Source: Acheta domesticus (Eukaryota > Arthropoda > Insecta > Orthoptera > Gryllidae). From it: a DNA stretch of 64,000 bases. Positions 11,599 through 22,439 of this stretch are shown here, one piece after another (position 1 is the first letter of the stretch; every line of letters starts with the position of its first letter). The DNA is taken from positions 164,785,681 through 164,849,680 of the forward strand of contig JAHLJT010009436.1 in the NCBI GenBank assembly GCA_031308135.1, written 5' to 3'. The notes under the pieces were generated by a model. The model ran no database searches. It saw only the letters and a program-made list of their open reading frames with translations, and was not told where the DNA came from. The position numbers and the translations under genes were made by a program.

Positions 11599-11924
11599 AC
11601 TGACTCCTGGCGCGGAAGCCTACGCTCTGACCTGGTGAAGTAAAACGGGGAGGTGAAGCTGAGTTTACTGCTCGAACGCACCTGAGATAGATTTCCTTGA
11701 CTCAAAGGAAACGACTTCTCCGAACGGATGTCGTGCCGAAGGGCAATTGCTGCGTGTACGCACAACACGCTTTGTACCTGGCAGCGCCCGACAGCCCGCG
11801 CACGCACTCACTCGCAGGTCACGCGCCCTCAATATTCCCCAAACTACTCTTTCTAGAGTGCTATTAGTGATTTTCCTATCATGTTAAGTTCAGTCCAAGT
11901 CAGTACTTACGAATTCGTTTATTT
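11599..11924. other. Moderately GC-rich unique stretch
   Basis: Sequence beside the foldback, without a recognisable gene. GC content falls toward 11850. Confidence 0.45.
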
Positions 11925-12097
11925 TTACTTACTTAAGGTTGCACACTACTACTAAGGTCATACAGCGACCAATCGGTTAACGGTAACTTACGGGGGTAAT
12001 TGACACTCACAAATATCCACGACCCGGGCGGCATTCGAACCCGCGACCCTTCAGGCGCGAGGCAGATACGGCTCTTCAGCTTTAGCGACCTCGGCTA
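11925..12097 (-). mobile_element. SINE-B copy (tRNA-derived SINE)
   Basis: On the minus strand, a tRNA-like head starts at about 12097 with GCCGAGGTCGCTAA (box-A position). It has a near-perfect box B, GGTTCGAATGC (complement of 12031-12041). The body continues with TGGTCGCTG, GACCTTAGTAG and CAACCTTAAGTAAG and ends in an A-rich tail (T-rich on the plus strand near 11918-11930). Head and body align with the plus-strand copy at 28969-29162, so these are two members of one family of about 195 bp. Box B is better preserved here. No clear target duplication was found for this copy. Confidence 0.85.
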
Positions 12098-12099
12098 CC

Positions 12100-14135
12100 C
12101 AGTTTGGCATTTGTTTACGTCATTTGGTATCAGTTTCATTATTTCAATTATGTAGGCAGTGTAATGTTGAAAATCATGTTAATCTACAGATCTTATTTCT
12201 TCCGAAAAAATGCCTTTCTAGAAATGCTTCATGTTTCTAGTCTAAAAATATTTTTATCTGAACGTTTAAAATACAATGGCACAAAACTAAATAATTTATA
12301 ATTTTAATGTAAATTTTAACCTTTCTATTTTTTGAATATTATATTTTATAACCTATTGTAATTTATTAATGATGAACCAGGAATACACTTATTGATTAAA
12401 TTACTGTGTACATCATTTTTCGACCTTCAAGTGCTTAAACCAAAGATTTTGATCTACTAATTTTCTGCAGGAAGAAGCTCTGAATCAATAAGAAATGTTT
12501 TAATGACATTTTGACATCCATTATCCTCCATGACAGAGCTATAAGCCAATATCCATGCTTTGCTGGGTATTTCAACTCACAGCCTTCCACTGATTGGGTA
12601 CCTTCTTAACCTTCTGTAACGTTTTCGTTGAAAATTCTTTTGTGTATTTGTTTTAAAAATGGTCGATTGACTTTATAGTATTCGTACTATTCAAGGTAGC
12701 GTTACAAATCATTTCAGATCTTTTAGAAATCGTCTCAAAACAGCTGAATATTTCGGTTGATATACGTTCTTTCCATCACCGCAGCGTATATTCGATATTT
12801 TTCACTGTGATTGTAAATTCACTCACCCGCTCTTAAATCAAATCTCTTTTGGTATCCTCTGAGAATTTCTGTGTGTTGCTAAGCTTCTCAACGCACAAGG
12901 ACAAGCTATTTTGTCAAATTTTCCGTGTTGTTTTATCGTATAATACAATAAAATACCTCCACATTTGCTTGAAACCAATAGAAACGTTCTTTTCAAGAAG
13001 GACCATTGTAAAAACGCCTGTTCCCACAGCGCCGAACCCTTCAAACAGCTTGAAGCAGTGTTCGCCTCGCTCTTGTGCAGGGTGACCGTTCTATTTTAAA
13101 TTCAATATTGGTTATGTGCATTTCAATGGAAATGGAAGCACTCTGCTGACGGTGGACAAATCCATTTAAATACAGCGTGTTCAGCTCGGATTTACACCGC
13201 GGTCCTCGCTGTCGGAAACGGCCAAATGAAAGCAACGTGAAAACATAAAGCTTTCAATTAAGCGAAATTTTACCACCCGCGCATTCATCTTTCGGCTAAG
13301 GTCATTTTATGTAGGAATTTAGGATATGAAGTCCCCGTCCCGACTGCGCCCTTCCCTTGGGCGTTGCGTCCATGTGGAGAGGCTCTCGGTTACCTATTTC
13401 TCGTATACATTTACGTGCTTGAAAAATTCGTATTAAATTCCTTTCTATAAATGATTCTAGAGTATTTTATACGCTACTGATGAGTTTTTCAGTATTCAAA
13501 TTGCTTTTACTTTTAATATCGTGTATTTTTTTTCTGAACGTACTTGTTTTGTGCTGTGTTACTCTGATAATTGATGTAAATAGAGTTCATATTTCTTTTG
13601 CAGCAGATATTTTTGAAGTCAAGCTTAGTAAATTTAAAATCTGTGATGAAATTTATTTAGAATTTATTATAATATATTTATTGATTTATTTAATCTTTTT
13701 CCCCAATTTTTGCATTCTTGTCAAAATTTGTCTTAGTTTATGAGACTCATATCTTCGGTATTTTCCATTTCTTTCATGTTATTTCCGTTCACAGTCTTTC
13801 AAGTGCAGAAAAATCCTATTAAGTGTTAATTAGTTTTGCATATTTTTCATCAATTATTATTGTTCTTCCTCCTCACACTTAAATATTCTCGAGACTTATA
13901 TTTGAATACCCAAATACATTTAAGCATTAATGTTAATAAATTTAAAAAATCCATGATATCATTTCTGATGTAAATAAATCCGAAAGGATATTTCACGATC
14001 CTTGTTTGTATTTTTTTAGATTTACCATTTTGTCTCCCAAACAGCCAATCATAATTCACTTCCACTCCCTCAAAATTCGCACAAGCGGTACTGGGCGTAG
14101 TTAAAAACGCAAACATTTATCAACAACTAGAAGGA
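12100..14135. other. AT-rich gene-free stretch
   Basis: Several short frames (12104-12301, 12838-13085, 13480-13743) are AT-driven and hydrophobic or match nothing I recognise. A GC-richer patch lies at 13320-13390. Confidence 0.55.
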
Positions 14136-14560
14136 GCTGACACACGCTGCCTTATTTTCTTCGTCTCGCCGAGTCATTGCTCCGTTCTGCCTCGCTCGCG
14201 TCGTCACAGCACGTGAGAAATTTCACGGCTTGTTGATGCGCTCGGGCAGAGCCGACAGACAGGGTGAATTTGCGGTCGGCCGCCGCCGCCGCCGCCGCCG
14301 CCAACGTCAGCACTTCCAGTCCTAACCCCGGCAACTGCGCAGCTGGGGCACGCCGGGAAGAAAGGAAAGAAAGAACGAGTGCGGAAGGCATAAAAGAAGG
14401 GAGAGCGATGGCAGTGAGGGAGAGCGCGCACTCCTTAAAGAAGACCCGAGAAAGAAAGAGAAAGGAAATGTTGTTCCGTTCCCGGCCGTGCTGATTACCT
14501 GCAATGCGCAAGAAAGTTCATAAGAAACGCGGGGCCCGTGGTACTCGGTGCGGCCCGGAT
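14136..14560. other. GC-rich segment with a GCC trinucleotide run
   Basis: CpG-rich, with eight GCC units at about 14279-14302 that give poly-Ala or poly-Gly frames. The run is followed by a purine-rich stretch (GAAAGAAAG-like) to 14470. No coding gene is supported. Confidence 0.55.
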
Positions 14561-14689
14561 TTCCCAAAACCGCTAATAAAAATAAAAAAAGGGGGAACGT
14601 TATTGAGCGAAGAGAAGAATTGAGCGTCTTGGTTTTGCGCGAGTGCCAAATTTTATTACGCACAAACGCAATTCCTTGTCCTTAAAACA

Positions 14690-15360
14690 GCGTCTAATTT
14701 ACACGAGGATGTCCGCACTGAGGGGAAGAAGAAGAACGCGGCCGGAAGAATTTCACGGCTTCTTTTTTTTTCGGCACAACCGTCTGCTGCTGCAATTTTG
14801 CTCCGGCATCATCTCAACTGCAGACGTGAATGGCGCCCAAGTCCCCGGCGAAGCGATGGCGCGGCGGGGTGGCGCGTGCGGGAACCCGATTTCACGCTTG
14901 CAGCCAATAGGAGTGGTAGTCGCGGGGCGGTGAAGACGGAAGGGGCGCCGGCTGGGTGGGAAGGGCGGGTAGAAGACAGGGAAGAGCAATGCGGACGGGG
15001 GGTGGGGACGTGAGGACGCGTCAGAACCCAGGCGTTGCTCTGCGGGATAGGACGGGCCACGAGATAGAGGAGGTAGGGAAAGGCAAGGCGGGTCGGGGGT
15101 GAAGCAGGAACGGGGTGGGTCCGAGACTCGCTTCGCCTCGGCTGGGAGGGAGGGAGGGGTGGGGCGGAGACTTGGAAGAGAAGTGCGGGGCGGGGCGGGG
15201 GCGGGGGCGAGGCGTGGATGTGAGGACGTGCGAGGACCCAGACGTGGCGTGGCGTGAAGGATGTTGAGAGAGTATAACGTTCCACGGCTGCCACCAATTT
15301 CTGCAGCGTTCCGCGACTGCCACCAAGTTTCTGTTGTAACATCCGCCGCTACTGTTTTCT
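14690..15360. promoter_or_regulatory. Large G-rich CpG island with a CCAAT motif
   Basis: CpG-rich with a strongly G-rich plus strand between 14930 and 15240 (GGGGCGGGG-like runs). It holds GCCAATAGGAG (CCAAT at 14904-14908). Frames up to 177 codons on the minus strand are Pro/Ser/Arg-rich and mirror the composition. The island-like character is clear; promoter activity is inference. Confidence 0.4.
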
Positions 15361-15655
15361 AACGTAGTAACGTTTCAGTTAAATTTCTTACTTTTATCAT
15401 ATTTATTTTCAATGTCCTGTAGATTTTCTTTTCAAAATCTTTATTACAAAGCACTTCAGTACTTCAACATGTTACAATCTTCATATCTTGAATTATATGA
15501 GCATATTACAATTTTTGTTATAAGAGCATTGAATTACGACATATCCTCTGTCTCCATTCATACTCAATATAGCGTTGCCATCCTAATTCAGACAAGTGGA
15601 GTTCATCATCCGTTACTTATTTACGAAAATGTTAATAAACGGGGGGATATATGAA

Positions 15656-16320
15656 TCGTTACAAGAGGCGAGGCGGGACGGAGGTGAATCAGGTCCGAGA
15701 CTTGCCTTGGCTGGGAGGAACGGGCGGGGCGGAGACAGGTCGGGGGGGGTGAGGACGTGGCGCGGAGGGTGTTGGGAGGGGCGAGGTGACGGGGCGGGTC
15801 CGAGACTCTCCGCGGCGGGGTGGTGCTGACGCGGGGCGTCGGCGGGGGCCGGGGTGCGGAGGGGCATGCAGCCTTGGATGTCGCGCGGCAACGCACCGGA
15901 GTAGGAAGTGTTGCCTGTTCAATCTACGTCGCTACTCCGCGGCTGTAGGCTGAGCCGCTCGGAAACTTCGTTCTCCCTACCCCACCCCACCCCACCCCGC
16001 CCCTACGCTCTTACGGCTCGAAAAGCGCGGCGCGGAGGCGCGAAAGGGCGGGGAGGGGAGAGGACGGGATTGAAGGGGAAACTTGGTGCTCGCAAGAATT
16101 CTCTCGTCGATTTATCGGTATTCGATCGGCGCTGGGAGAGAGCAAGGTTCAGCGATGATTTCAACCTCTTGGTAAAACACGCGACGAGATGGATCGCCGG
16201 CCTGGCGCGGGGTCGGAGTTTCATCGGATTGATTCTTCCGGAGAGTAATTCCGCGGCGGGGCGGGGCGGGGGGGCGGGGAGGGGCGGGGAGACGGAGGGG
16301 AGGGTTCGTGAGCGATGACC
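15656..16320. other. G-rich CpG island
   Basis: Two G-rich blocks (15665-15870 and 16020-16320) with GGGGCGGGG repeats flank a less biased segment around 16090-16240. It shares short GAGGCGGG and CCGAGACTCGC-like motifs with the island at 15.06-15.20 kb, so the two islands may include duplicated sequence. There is no supported coding region. Confidence 0.55.
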
Positions 16321-16826
16321 ATTATTCAGGTGCCTGTCGCTAGCGGACGGAGGTGAGTACATCTGATAACTCGAAGGGCCAGGTCGACTACGAAAGGTGG
16401 GAGAACGATCGAGATGGCATGATCGCGATGGAAGCGGTGATGGAAGGGATTTGGTGATGGCGACAGCCGAAGGGGCAAAGTTCGCCGATAACAAACAATG
16501 CACAAATTGTGTCGGAGATGAGTTATTGACGGCTGAAGTGTAGAGCAAAATTTTGTGGGAGGAAGCGATTTGGAGTGTCCATGCGATGGTATTGTGAGTG
16601 AAACAATTGTGGAAATCCGAAATTGTAGAGGAAGTATGAAAGGAAAATGATTACGATCATAACTTAAATGCATATTTTTAGTAATGAAAGAGGGGAAGTG
16701 AAAGCAATTATATTTCCGATGATTCTTTAACGTGCTGATCCTGAAGGAATACATGATTATAATGCAACCGTACTGCGAAGAAACAGTAAACATTATACAA
16801 TTTAATTCCAATGCATTTTGGGTCAT
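16321..16826. other. Stretch without recognisable features
   Basis: Moderate GC falling to AT-rich. A 166-codon minus-strand frame spans it but shows no domain and has His/Ser/Pro composition. I see nothing to support a gene. Confidence 0.45.
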
Positions 16827-16836
16827 TAATGATAAC

Positions 16837-17590
16837 TACATATCGGATGTTTAGGCACCAAAAATCGTCTTTTAGGCGCCAAAAGAGTCACTGAAAATAT
16901 CAAGAATAAGGAGAAAATAGGCACTGTCATAAATTATATTCACAATAAAATTAAAAAATTATTTGTAAAAATCATACAACATACATATTTACAGCTCTTC
17001 TACATTTTATTCTTAATAGTTTCCATTGCAATATATTACCAGTAATTTTTCAAGGATCGCATTTTCAATTCTGCAACGATTGGGAGACAAAATCCGTTTA
17101 AATACAGAGAAGTATTTCTGAATACCTACAGATGTGTCTGGCATGTATTTTAGAAGTCTAATATTAGCAACATTGAAACCTTCTGGGAATTTACATTTAT
17201 TTCCACGCAAAAGGTGCCCACGGTGTGTTGTCAATCGACCATTTTCTCAGAACATGGCTAGTATTTATAAAATAGGAAAATGGAGAAAAATATTTTGGTT
17301 TACTTTCAGGAATTCTCTCGTATTTCAAAATACAAATACGTGAATTGAAAGTTTCCTAATGAATGGTCAGATTGGACCGTGGCCGATTTTCTGATATCTT
17401 AGCAATGTATACAAAATAATACTTAAAAGGCAAAAACGTGCAATAATTCTAAAGAAAAGTCATGTAAGCGAAAATAAGCATTATAAAACTGTGTCAATGT
17501 CATCTTTTGTCATGATTCGTGCACATATATTATCAGCCTTTAAATATGTTCGCTAGAAAAAAATAGGCATTTCCCTAAACATCCGATGTC
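16837..17590 (-). mobile_element. Internally deleted hAT-like DNA transposon, 754 bp
   Basis: The termini are inverted repeats: left TACATATCGGATGTTTAGG (from 16837) and right, read inward, GACATCGGATGTTTAGG (from 17590). The element lies between identical 10-bp direct repeats, TAATGATAAC at 16827-16836 and 17591-17600. Inside, the minus strand encodes only the C-terminal end of a hAT-type transposase (17013-17234); the rest is deleted. hAT elements usually make 8-bp duplications, so either the match extends by chance or the exact ends are 1-2 bp different. Near the left end AGGCACCAAAA and AGGCGCCAAAA form a short subterminal doublet. Transposase decay and deletion make it non-autonomous. 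Confidence 0.75.
17013..17234 (-). pseudogene. hAT transposase C-terminal remnant
   Basis: A 73-codon frame whose second half, SVGIQKYFSVFKRILSPNR followed by LEKLLVIYCN, matches the pattern of the hAT C-terminal dimerisation region (SVERSFSxFKxIL...R...NLEKxLVxYCN). The usual V-E-R-S of that block is changed to G-I-Q-K. The upstream catalytic DDE portion and BED zinc finger are absent. It sits wholly inside the element bounded by inverted repeats. The family match is by motif pattern and is moderately secure. There is no sign it is expressed or functional. Confidence 0.65.
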
Positions 17591-17600
17591 TAATGATAAC

Positions 17601-18420
17601 GTATATGTGTGTTGGTGAGGTATTTACGCGAAGACGGTTCCGTATTTCCTGGCTGCGTTGAGGCATTACCATGAAAGAAAAAATCAGATAATTCAATTTT
17701 ACATGTATATGTGAAATGAAGAGGAGCAAGTACGAGATGTGATGATCAATATTTGAGTCAACTCTAACAGAGGAAAATTGAGACAGTTGAGTAAGTTGGA
17801 AGTGTCATGTAAGATATTTTGAAGAGATTACTTTCGGGAGCTTCTTGCCGAACGCTGTAAAACAGTAGTTTGTGAGGGCTTTGCAAGACAGGCAGAAATT
17901 GTGCCGAGATAAGCAAAGGTGCGGGTAACACCTACTCGCGGTCCCGCGTGGCAGACGTAATTCAGTCGATTGAGCTGCCCGGCTGCGCTGATCTGCCCGT
18001 CACGTGACCCTGAGGTACGAGGCAGCTCGGGGAGGGAGCAATAGGCGGCCGCTTGGTCAAGAGTCGCTGCGGTCGCACAATTGTATTTATGTTGCAAAGA
18101 TATCTCGTTGGACGTATCCTGTCAGATAAGCTAGAAGCGCGTTTTGGAACTTGAATGTAGCATACAGGTAAAATATAGCATGGCTGGCAATCTTACGAGT
18201 GCAACTAAAACTGAATATTCCTAGTTAATAAAAAATGAAAAATCATTTTCTGACGTGATTGGTGTCATTGACATTGAATTCTTAATATCTTAAGAATATT
18301 AATATTTATAAATGAAGATCAATTCTCAGGTGGTATACTTTATCTCTATTCTAGAGTGCGAATTATCGTTGTGGATTGATATCTTAATTCTTGTGTGGTT
18401 TTATTTTTATTTAATAGGGA
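17601..18420. other. Mostly AT-rich stretch with a GC-richer patch
   Basis: No gene recognised. Positions 17870-18075 are GC-richer and unique-looking, with an 89-codon minus-strand frame that lacks any recognisable domain. Confidence 0.5.
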
Positions 18421-18609
18421 ATTATTACACAAACATTGCCTAACCTTCTACTGTCTGGCTAAGCCAAAGACCTTTACGTCATTACAATATCTACATCATA
18501 AATCATTCTAACCTTTCAAATTATTACGCAAGCTTTGCCTAACCTGCTACTGTGTGGCTAAGCCAAAGACCTTTGCGTCATTACAATATCCACATCCTAA
18601 ATCATTTCA
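18421..18609. repeat. 99-bp tandem duplication (2 copies)
   Basis: ATTATTACaCAA...TTGCCTAACC at 18421 recurs at 18520. Both copies share GGCTAAGCCAAAGACCTTT and GTCATTACAATATC. The palindrome GGCTAAGCC is present in each copy. Divergence is about 10%. Confidence 0.9.
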
Positions 18610-18689
18610 AATTCTGGTATTCATCCCCAGATGGTCTTTCGTTCACATCAAAGACTTGGAAAAGAGACCATATGATACGGCTAAGGAAA

Positions 18690-19014
18690 AAAACCGAAGA
18701 GGGAAAAACATGCCGTCAGAAGACGAATCAGGACAAGAAATCATCAGTGAGTCCCGCTGTGGCAAGATTTTCGGCACTATCTGGATAGCTCGATCAAATT
18801 CAGGCACAGACTGGAGGAGAATCCTAGTGGCCGGCTGCTTTCATCGGTATTTTCCGTGTTTTCTCCAATCAATATCAAGTAAATACCAGAGCGGAACCAT
18901 AACAAACATGCCACGGGTTGCGCGCGATTCTTCCTTCCACAATGTCCTCTCCTCACCCCCTTCCTTACACACACGTACACTTACATGCAGTCCGTACCTC
19001 ACATGTGGAGAAAA
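18690..19014 (+). mobile_element. SINE-A copy, diverged and truncated
   Basis: Aligns with the middle of SINE-A: GAGTCCCGCTGTGGCAAG and ATTTTCGG, then GAGAATCCTAGTGGCCGGC, then TTTTCTCCAATCA, then GCGCGCGATTCTTCCTTCC, then the CA-rich stretch ending near CTTACATGCAG. The tRNA-like head is badly decayed and the 3' third is missing. Open frames through it (for example the 162-codon frame from 18554) are incidental. Confidence 0.75.
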
Positions 19015-20285
19015 CAGTCAGTTTAGAGCTTCTCCTGGCTGAAATGGTTCCCCGCTTGTGAGACACATTCGCAGCTCCTAATTTTACCGTCCTCAAGATC
19101 GATTACAGAAAATTTCCTTTCTTTAATCGTTTTATTACATTTGTTCTTTGAAAATATTTTACAGAATATATCTCCGAATGCAACAGCCTTTAGAAGGCAC
19201 TTTCCCCCGCTGAGCCTGAGTCCCGCCCCCGACTGGTCCACGTGGTCTTGGAGCACTCTTGCACAAGCTCATTCCACCGATGTGCTATCATTCACTTCAT
19301 CACAATCGCTGGAAACGCATATCTCAGCAACTCATGGAATTCAATAGCTTGTGACTAGTGGTTGAAGGGCCCGTAAAGCCTAACAAAATATATAAATAAT
19401 TAACAATGTATTTTGTTTAGAGACAAAGAGTGAATAATTATTATTGACGTTATTTGGGACATGTTAAAGTCCAAATCACGATGTCATACGCATGGGATTT
19501 TCACAATAATGAAACACTCGTATCGGTGAACTGCCCATACAATTGTTTAATTACTTTTTCATCAAAATAATACTTAACTAGAAAAACTCATTACTCATTA
19601 CATCACACAAAAATACAAATGTAATAATTTGTAATCGTATTTGTATTGATTAAAAACAGTTATTAAAAGCAGAACATAGGATTGCACTCTTTCTGAAAGG
19701 TGTGCTAGTTACGGAGGTTAAGGCTTCGCTGGTGACCCAAAGAATATGCAAGCACAAGAGAGGAGAGCAAAAATGAAGGGCAACTGGGTGATCTAGAAAA
19801 TACTGGAGCAATTTCATGGCAGGAAGGGGAGCATGCCATCCGGGCGAGCTGGCGTGTAGGAGAGTGATCCGGTGGAAAGAGTGGTGAACATGTAAGTGAT
19901 GATAAGTAAATGACTGTAAGACAATGGAAAGGGGCACGCAATGGAATGGATGTCAATCCGTAATTATTTTTACGCCTAAGTATGGGCAAATGTGACGGTG
20001 AGTTTGTGAGCGAGTGAGAAAATTAGTCGACGCGTGAGACGAGGGACAAGAGATGAGTGGTTGTAATGTGGCGGGCAAAGAACAAAAAAGACACAGCATG
20101 AATAATTATACTCAAAATAATAACAATTTTAATTATAATAATATTATTAATAATAATATCTAAATAATATTAAGAATTAATCACACTTAAAGGGGACACA
20201 TCCATATAGCATACACGTAATAAGGTACAAAATTATAGAAAGAATGATGGCGAGAAGTTCTTGGAGGAAGACGAGGAGATCTGCT
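19015..20285. other. AT-rich gene-free stretch
   Basis: No recognised gene. Positions 20100-20175 are an AAT/ATT-rich low-complexity run. Positions 19650-20060 are of mixed composition with short Ser/His-rich frames. Confidence 0.55.
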
Positions 20286-20825
20286 GGAGACTACGTTAGA
20301 TGGGCGAGAGAGCGGGCGGGAGCGCGGGCGGGAGTGCGGGCGGGAGAGGCGGGCGGAGATCGGGTGAGAGAGCGGGCGAGCGAGCAGGCGGGAGAGCGGG
20401 CGGGAGTGCGGGCGGGAGAGCGGTGGGAGAGCGGGGGGAGAGCGGGTGAGAGAGCGGGCGAGAGAGCGGGCGAGCGAGCAGGCGGGAGAGCGGGCGAGAA
20501 AGCGGGCAAGCGAGCAGGCGAGAGAGCGGACGAGCGAGCGGACGAGCGAGCGGACGAGCGAGCGGACGAGCGAGCGGACGAGCGAGCGGACGAGCGAGCG
20601 AGCAAGCCGTCGAGAGACCAGGGGGGTGAGTGCGGGCGAGAGAGCGGGCGACCGAGCGGGTGAGAGAACGGGTGAGCGAGTGGACGAGAGAGCGAGCGAG
20701 AGTGCGGGGGAGAGAGCGAGGTAGAGAGCAGTCGAGAGAGCGGGCGAGGGAGCGGGAGAGGGAGCGGGCGAGCGAGCGGTCGGGCGAGTTGGCGCGAGAG
20801 CGGGCGCGAGAGCGAACAACGCCCC
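20286..20825. repeat. 12-bp GC-rich minisatellite (GAGCGGGCGAGA family)
   Basis: Tandem variants of GAGCGGGCGAGA and GAGCGAGCGGAC. A homogeneous block of the second variant spans about 20520-20603. The 12-bp period keeps every frame open, giving four-residue repeats such as RSLV on the minus strand and ERAD on the plus strand in frames of 134-249 codons. Overlapping frames on both strands with repeat-derived composition argue against a gene. The array leads directly into the island at 20.83-21.4 kb. Confidence 0.9.
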
Positions 20826-21410
20826 GGCGGCAGCCGGTGCCTCCAGGCTGCTCGTCCGCCGGAACTCCACGGAGATTCGCGGACGTAGCAGCAGCAGCCG
20901 CCGCGTCGCCCCGGAGAGGGGGTAACTGGGACCTTGGGAGTCGTTTTGTTTCTTCCGCTGGCGCGCAAGGTGGCAATAAAGTAAATCCTATACCGCACCC
21001 GGTATTACAGTTTAGTACAAACAAGTTTTTGTAAAGTATGTCCAACTTGCGCGAGTCGCGCGCGCGTTCGCCGCTCCTTGGCTCGGCAGCCCTCTGCCCT
21101 CAGCCCTCGCCCTTTCTCCGTGCGTTTTTTGCCTTCGCCCCCCCCTCATCCCCCTCGCCCGCCCCAGTCGTTCCATTGCCGCCGTAACTTAATTGGTAGT
21201 AATTTAGCAGGCAGGCGGGGTGGAGGCTGCTCCGTGCGGATTTCGTCGCCAGCCGCGCCGCGCGAGGCCCGGGGGTGGGAGTAGGGGTGGGGGCAGGGGT
21301 GGGGGTGGGGGGTGGAGGTGGAGCCGGAAGAAAGCGCTGCTTCCTGCGGAAGGCAAATGTGAGAGTGCGCGCTACCGTATCGCGCGTAAATATAGGGCTT
21401 TAAGGCAGTA
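20826..21410. other. CpG island
   Basis: CpG-rich and non-tandem at 20830-20960 (with a short CAG/CAGC run), AT-richer at 20970-21050, then CpG-rich again at 21050-21380 with a GGGGTGGGGG run near 21285-21325. There is no convincing coding exon. Confidence 0.55.
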
Positions 21411-22435
21411 GAGAATACTCCAGGTGTGTTGTAGAGAGGGACACTCTTACCAAACGTGCTTTGAGTTTTTCCGTAATATATGCCACAGCTGCTAATAAAC
21501 TTCAGAATGAAAATGTAAAAAATGGTTTTCAGAATGTTGAAGGCTCTCTTTGTAAACCATAAGGAACCATATGATATACTTTTAAAGAAACATATATTGG
21601 CTCACTTTGGTGAACCATAAGGATTGTGACATGGTAGTTTCTTCTATTTTTTTCTTAGGAAATGTACATCACACCAGCACTAATGTGAAGGTGACTCCTA
21701 ATGACGCCTCCTATCTTACACACCAGGAAGAATGTGAACGAAGATAATGCTGAAAAAATTCCCAGAAGAACCTAAATGAGCCGCACAGAAGCGTATTGAC
21801 CTTTTCTTTTCAAAATTCAAGAACAATTTCGAAGCGTAGAGATAGCCTCAGGTTTGGGATATAGACACAAAAGTATGTCGAGAAATGAAATGTATGAAAT
21901 GTTACATACTGGAATAAAAGGCAAATTATTATAGCCAACAGAACGATTGCTTTGGAAATGTCCAATGAATTCCCAAGTCGTGTAGCGACGAGACAGTGGT
22001 GTAGTGCCTCGTAGCGTAATGTCGGAAATATTAACTATATTGTGTTCGTCCCATAAGTGCACACGACAGCGCGTTCTATGCATATTATGTTTGGACAGAA
22101 GGGAGGAAGGGGTAAGTCAAAGCTGTCATGTGTTGGGGGATACACCATCTTCATTAGTGTATAGCCGATATATAGTACAACACTGTTAATGTCAATTTCA
22201 CGAGAGGAATAATATTAATGGCATAACACCATAAAATTATTACATTTAGATCTTTGATCGGGAAATCCAACAACAGGATGTCTCATAAACAGCAACATGG
22301 AGAATATGACATGAATAAATTACGATCTAATGTAACAATTTACATAATGAAATTCCTAGAATGAATAATATATTTTTAAGCTTTGTGGTTCCAATGATAT
22401 CACTAAACTAGCCTGGTGGGGAACGACGTGTTAGG
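21411..22435. other. AT-rich gene-free stretch
   Basis: No recognised gene. The motif GTAAACCATAAGG/GTGAACCATAAGG recurs about 57 bp apart (near 21553 and 21610). An 88-codon minus-strand frame at 21817-22083 has ordinary composition but no recognised domain. Confidence 0.5.
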
Positions 22436-22439
22436 CGAT

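Noticed and set aside
12022..12097. Functional tRNA gene on the minus strand
   Set aside because: It is the head of a SINE-B copy sharing its body with the 28.97-kb element.
20187..21045. Ser/Arg-repeat proteins of 227-249 codons on the minus strand
   Set aside because: Three overlapping frames are open because the 12-bp repeat has no stops; no domain or start context supports any.
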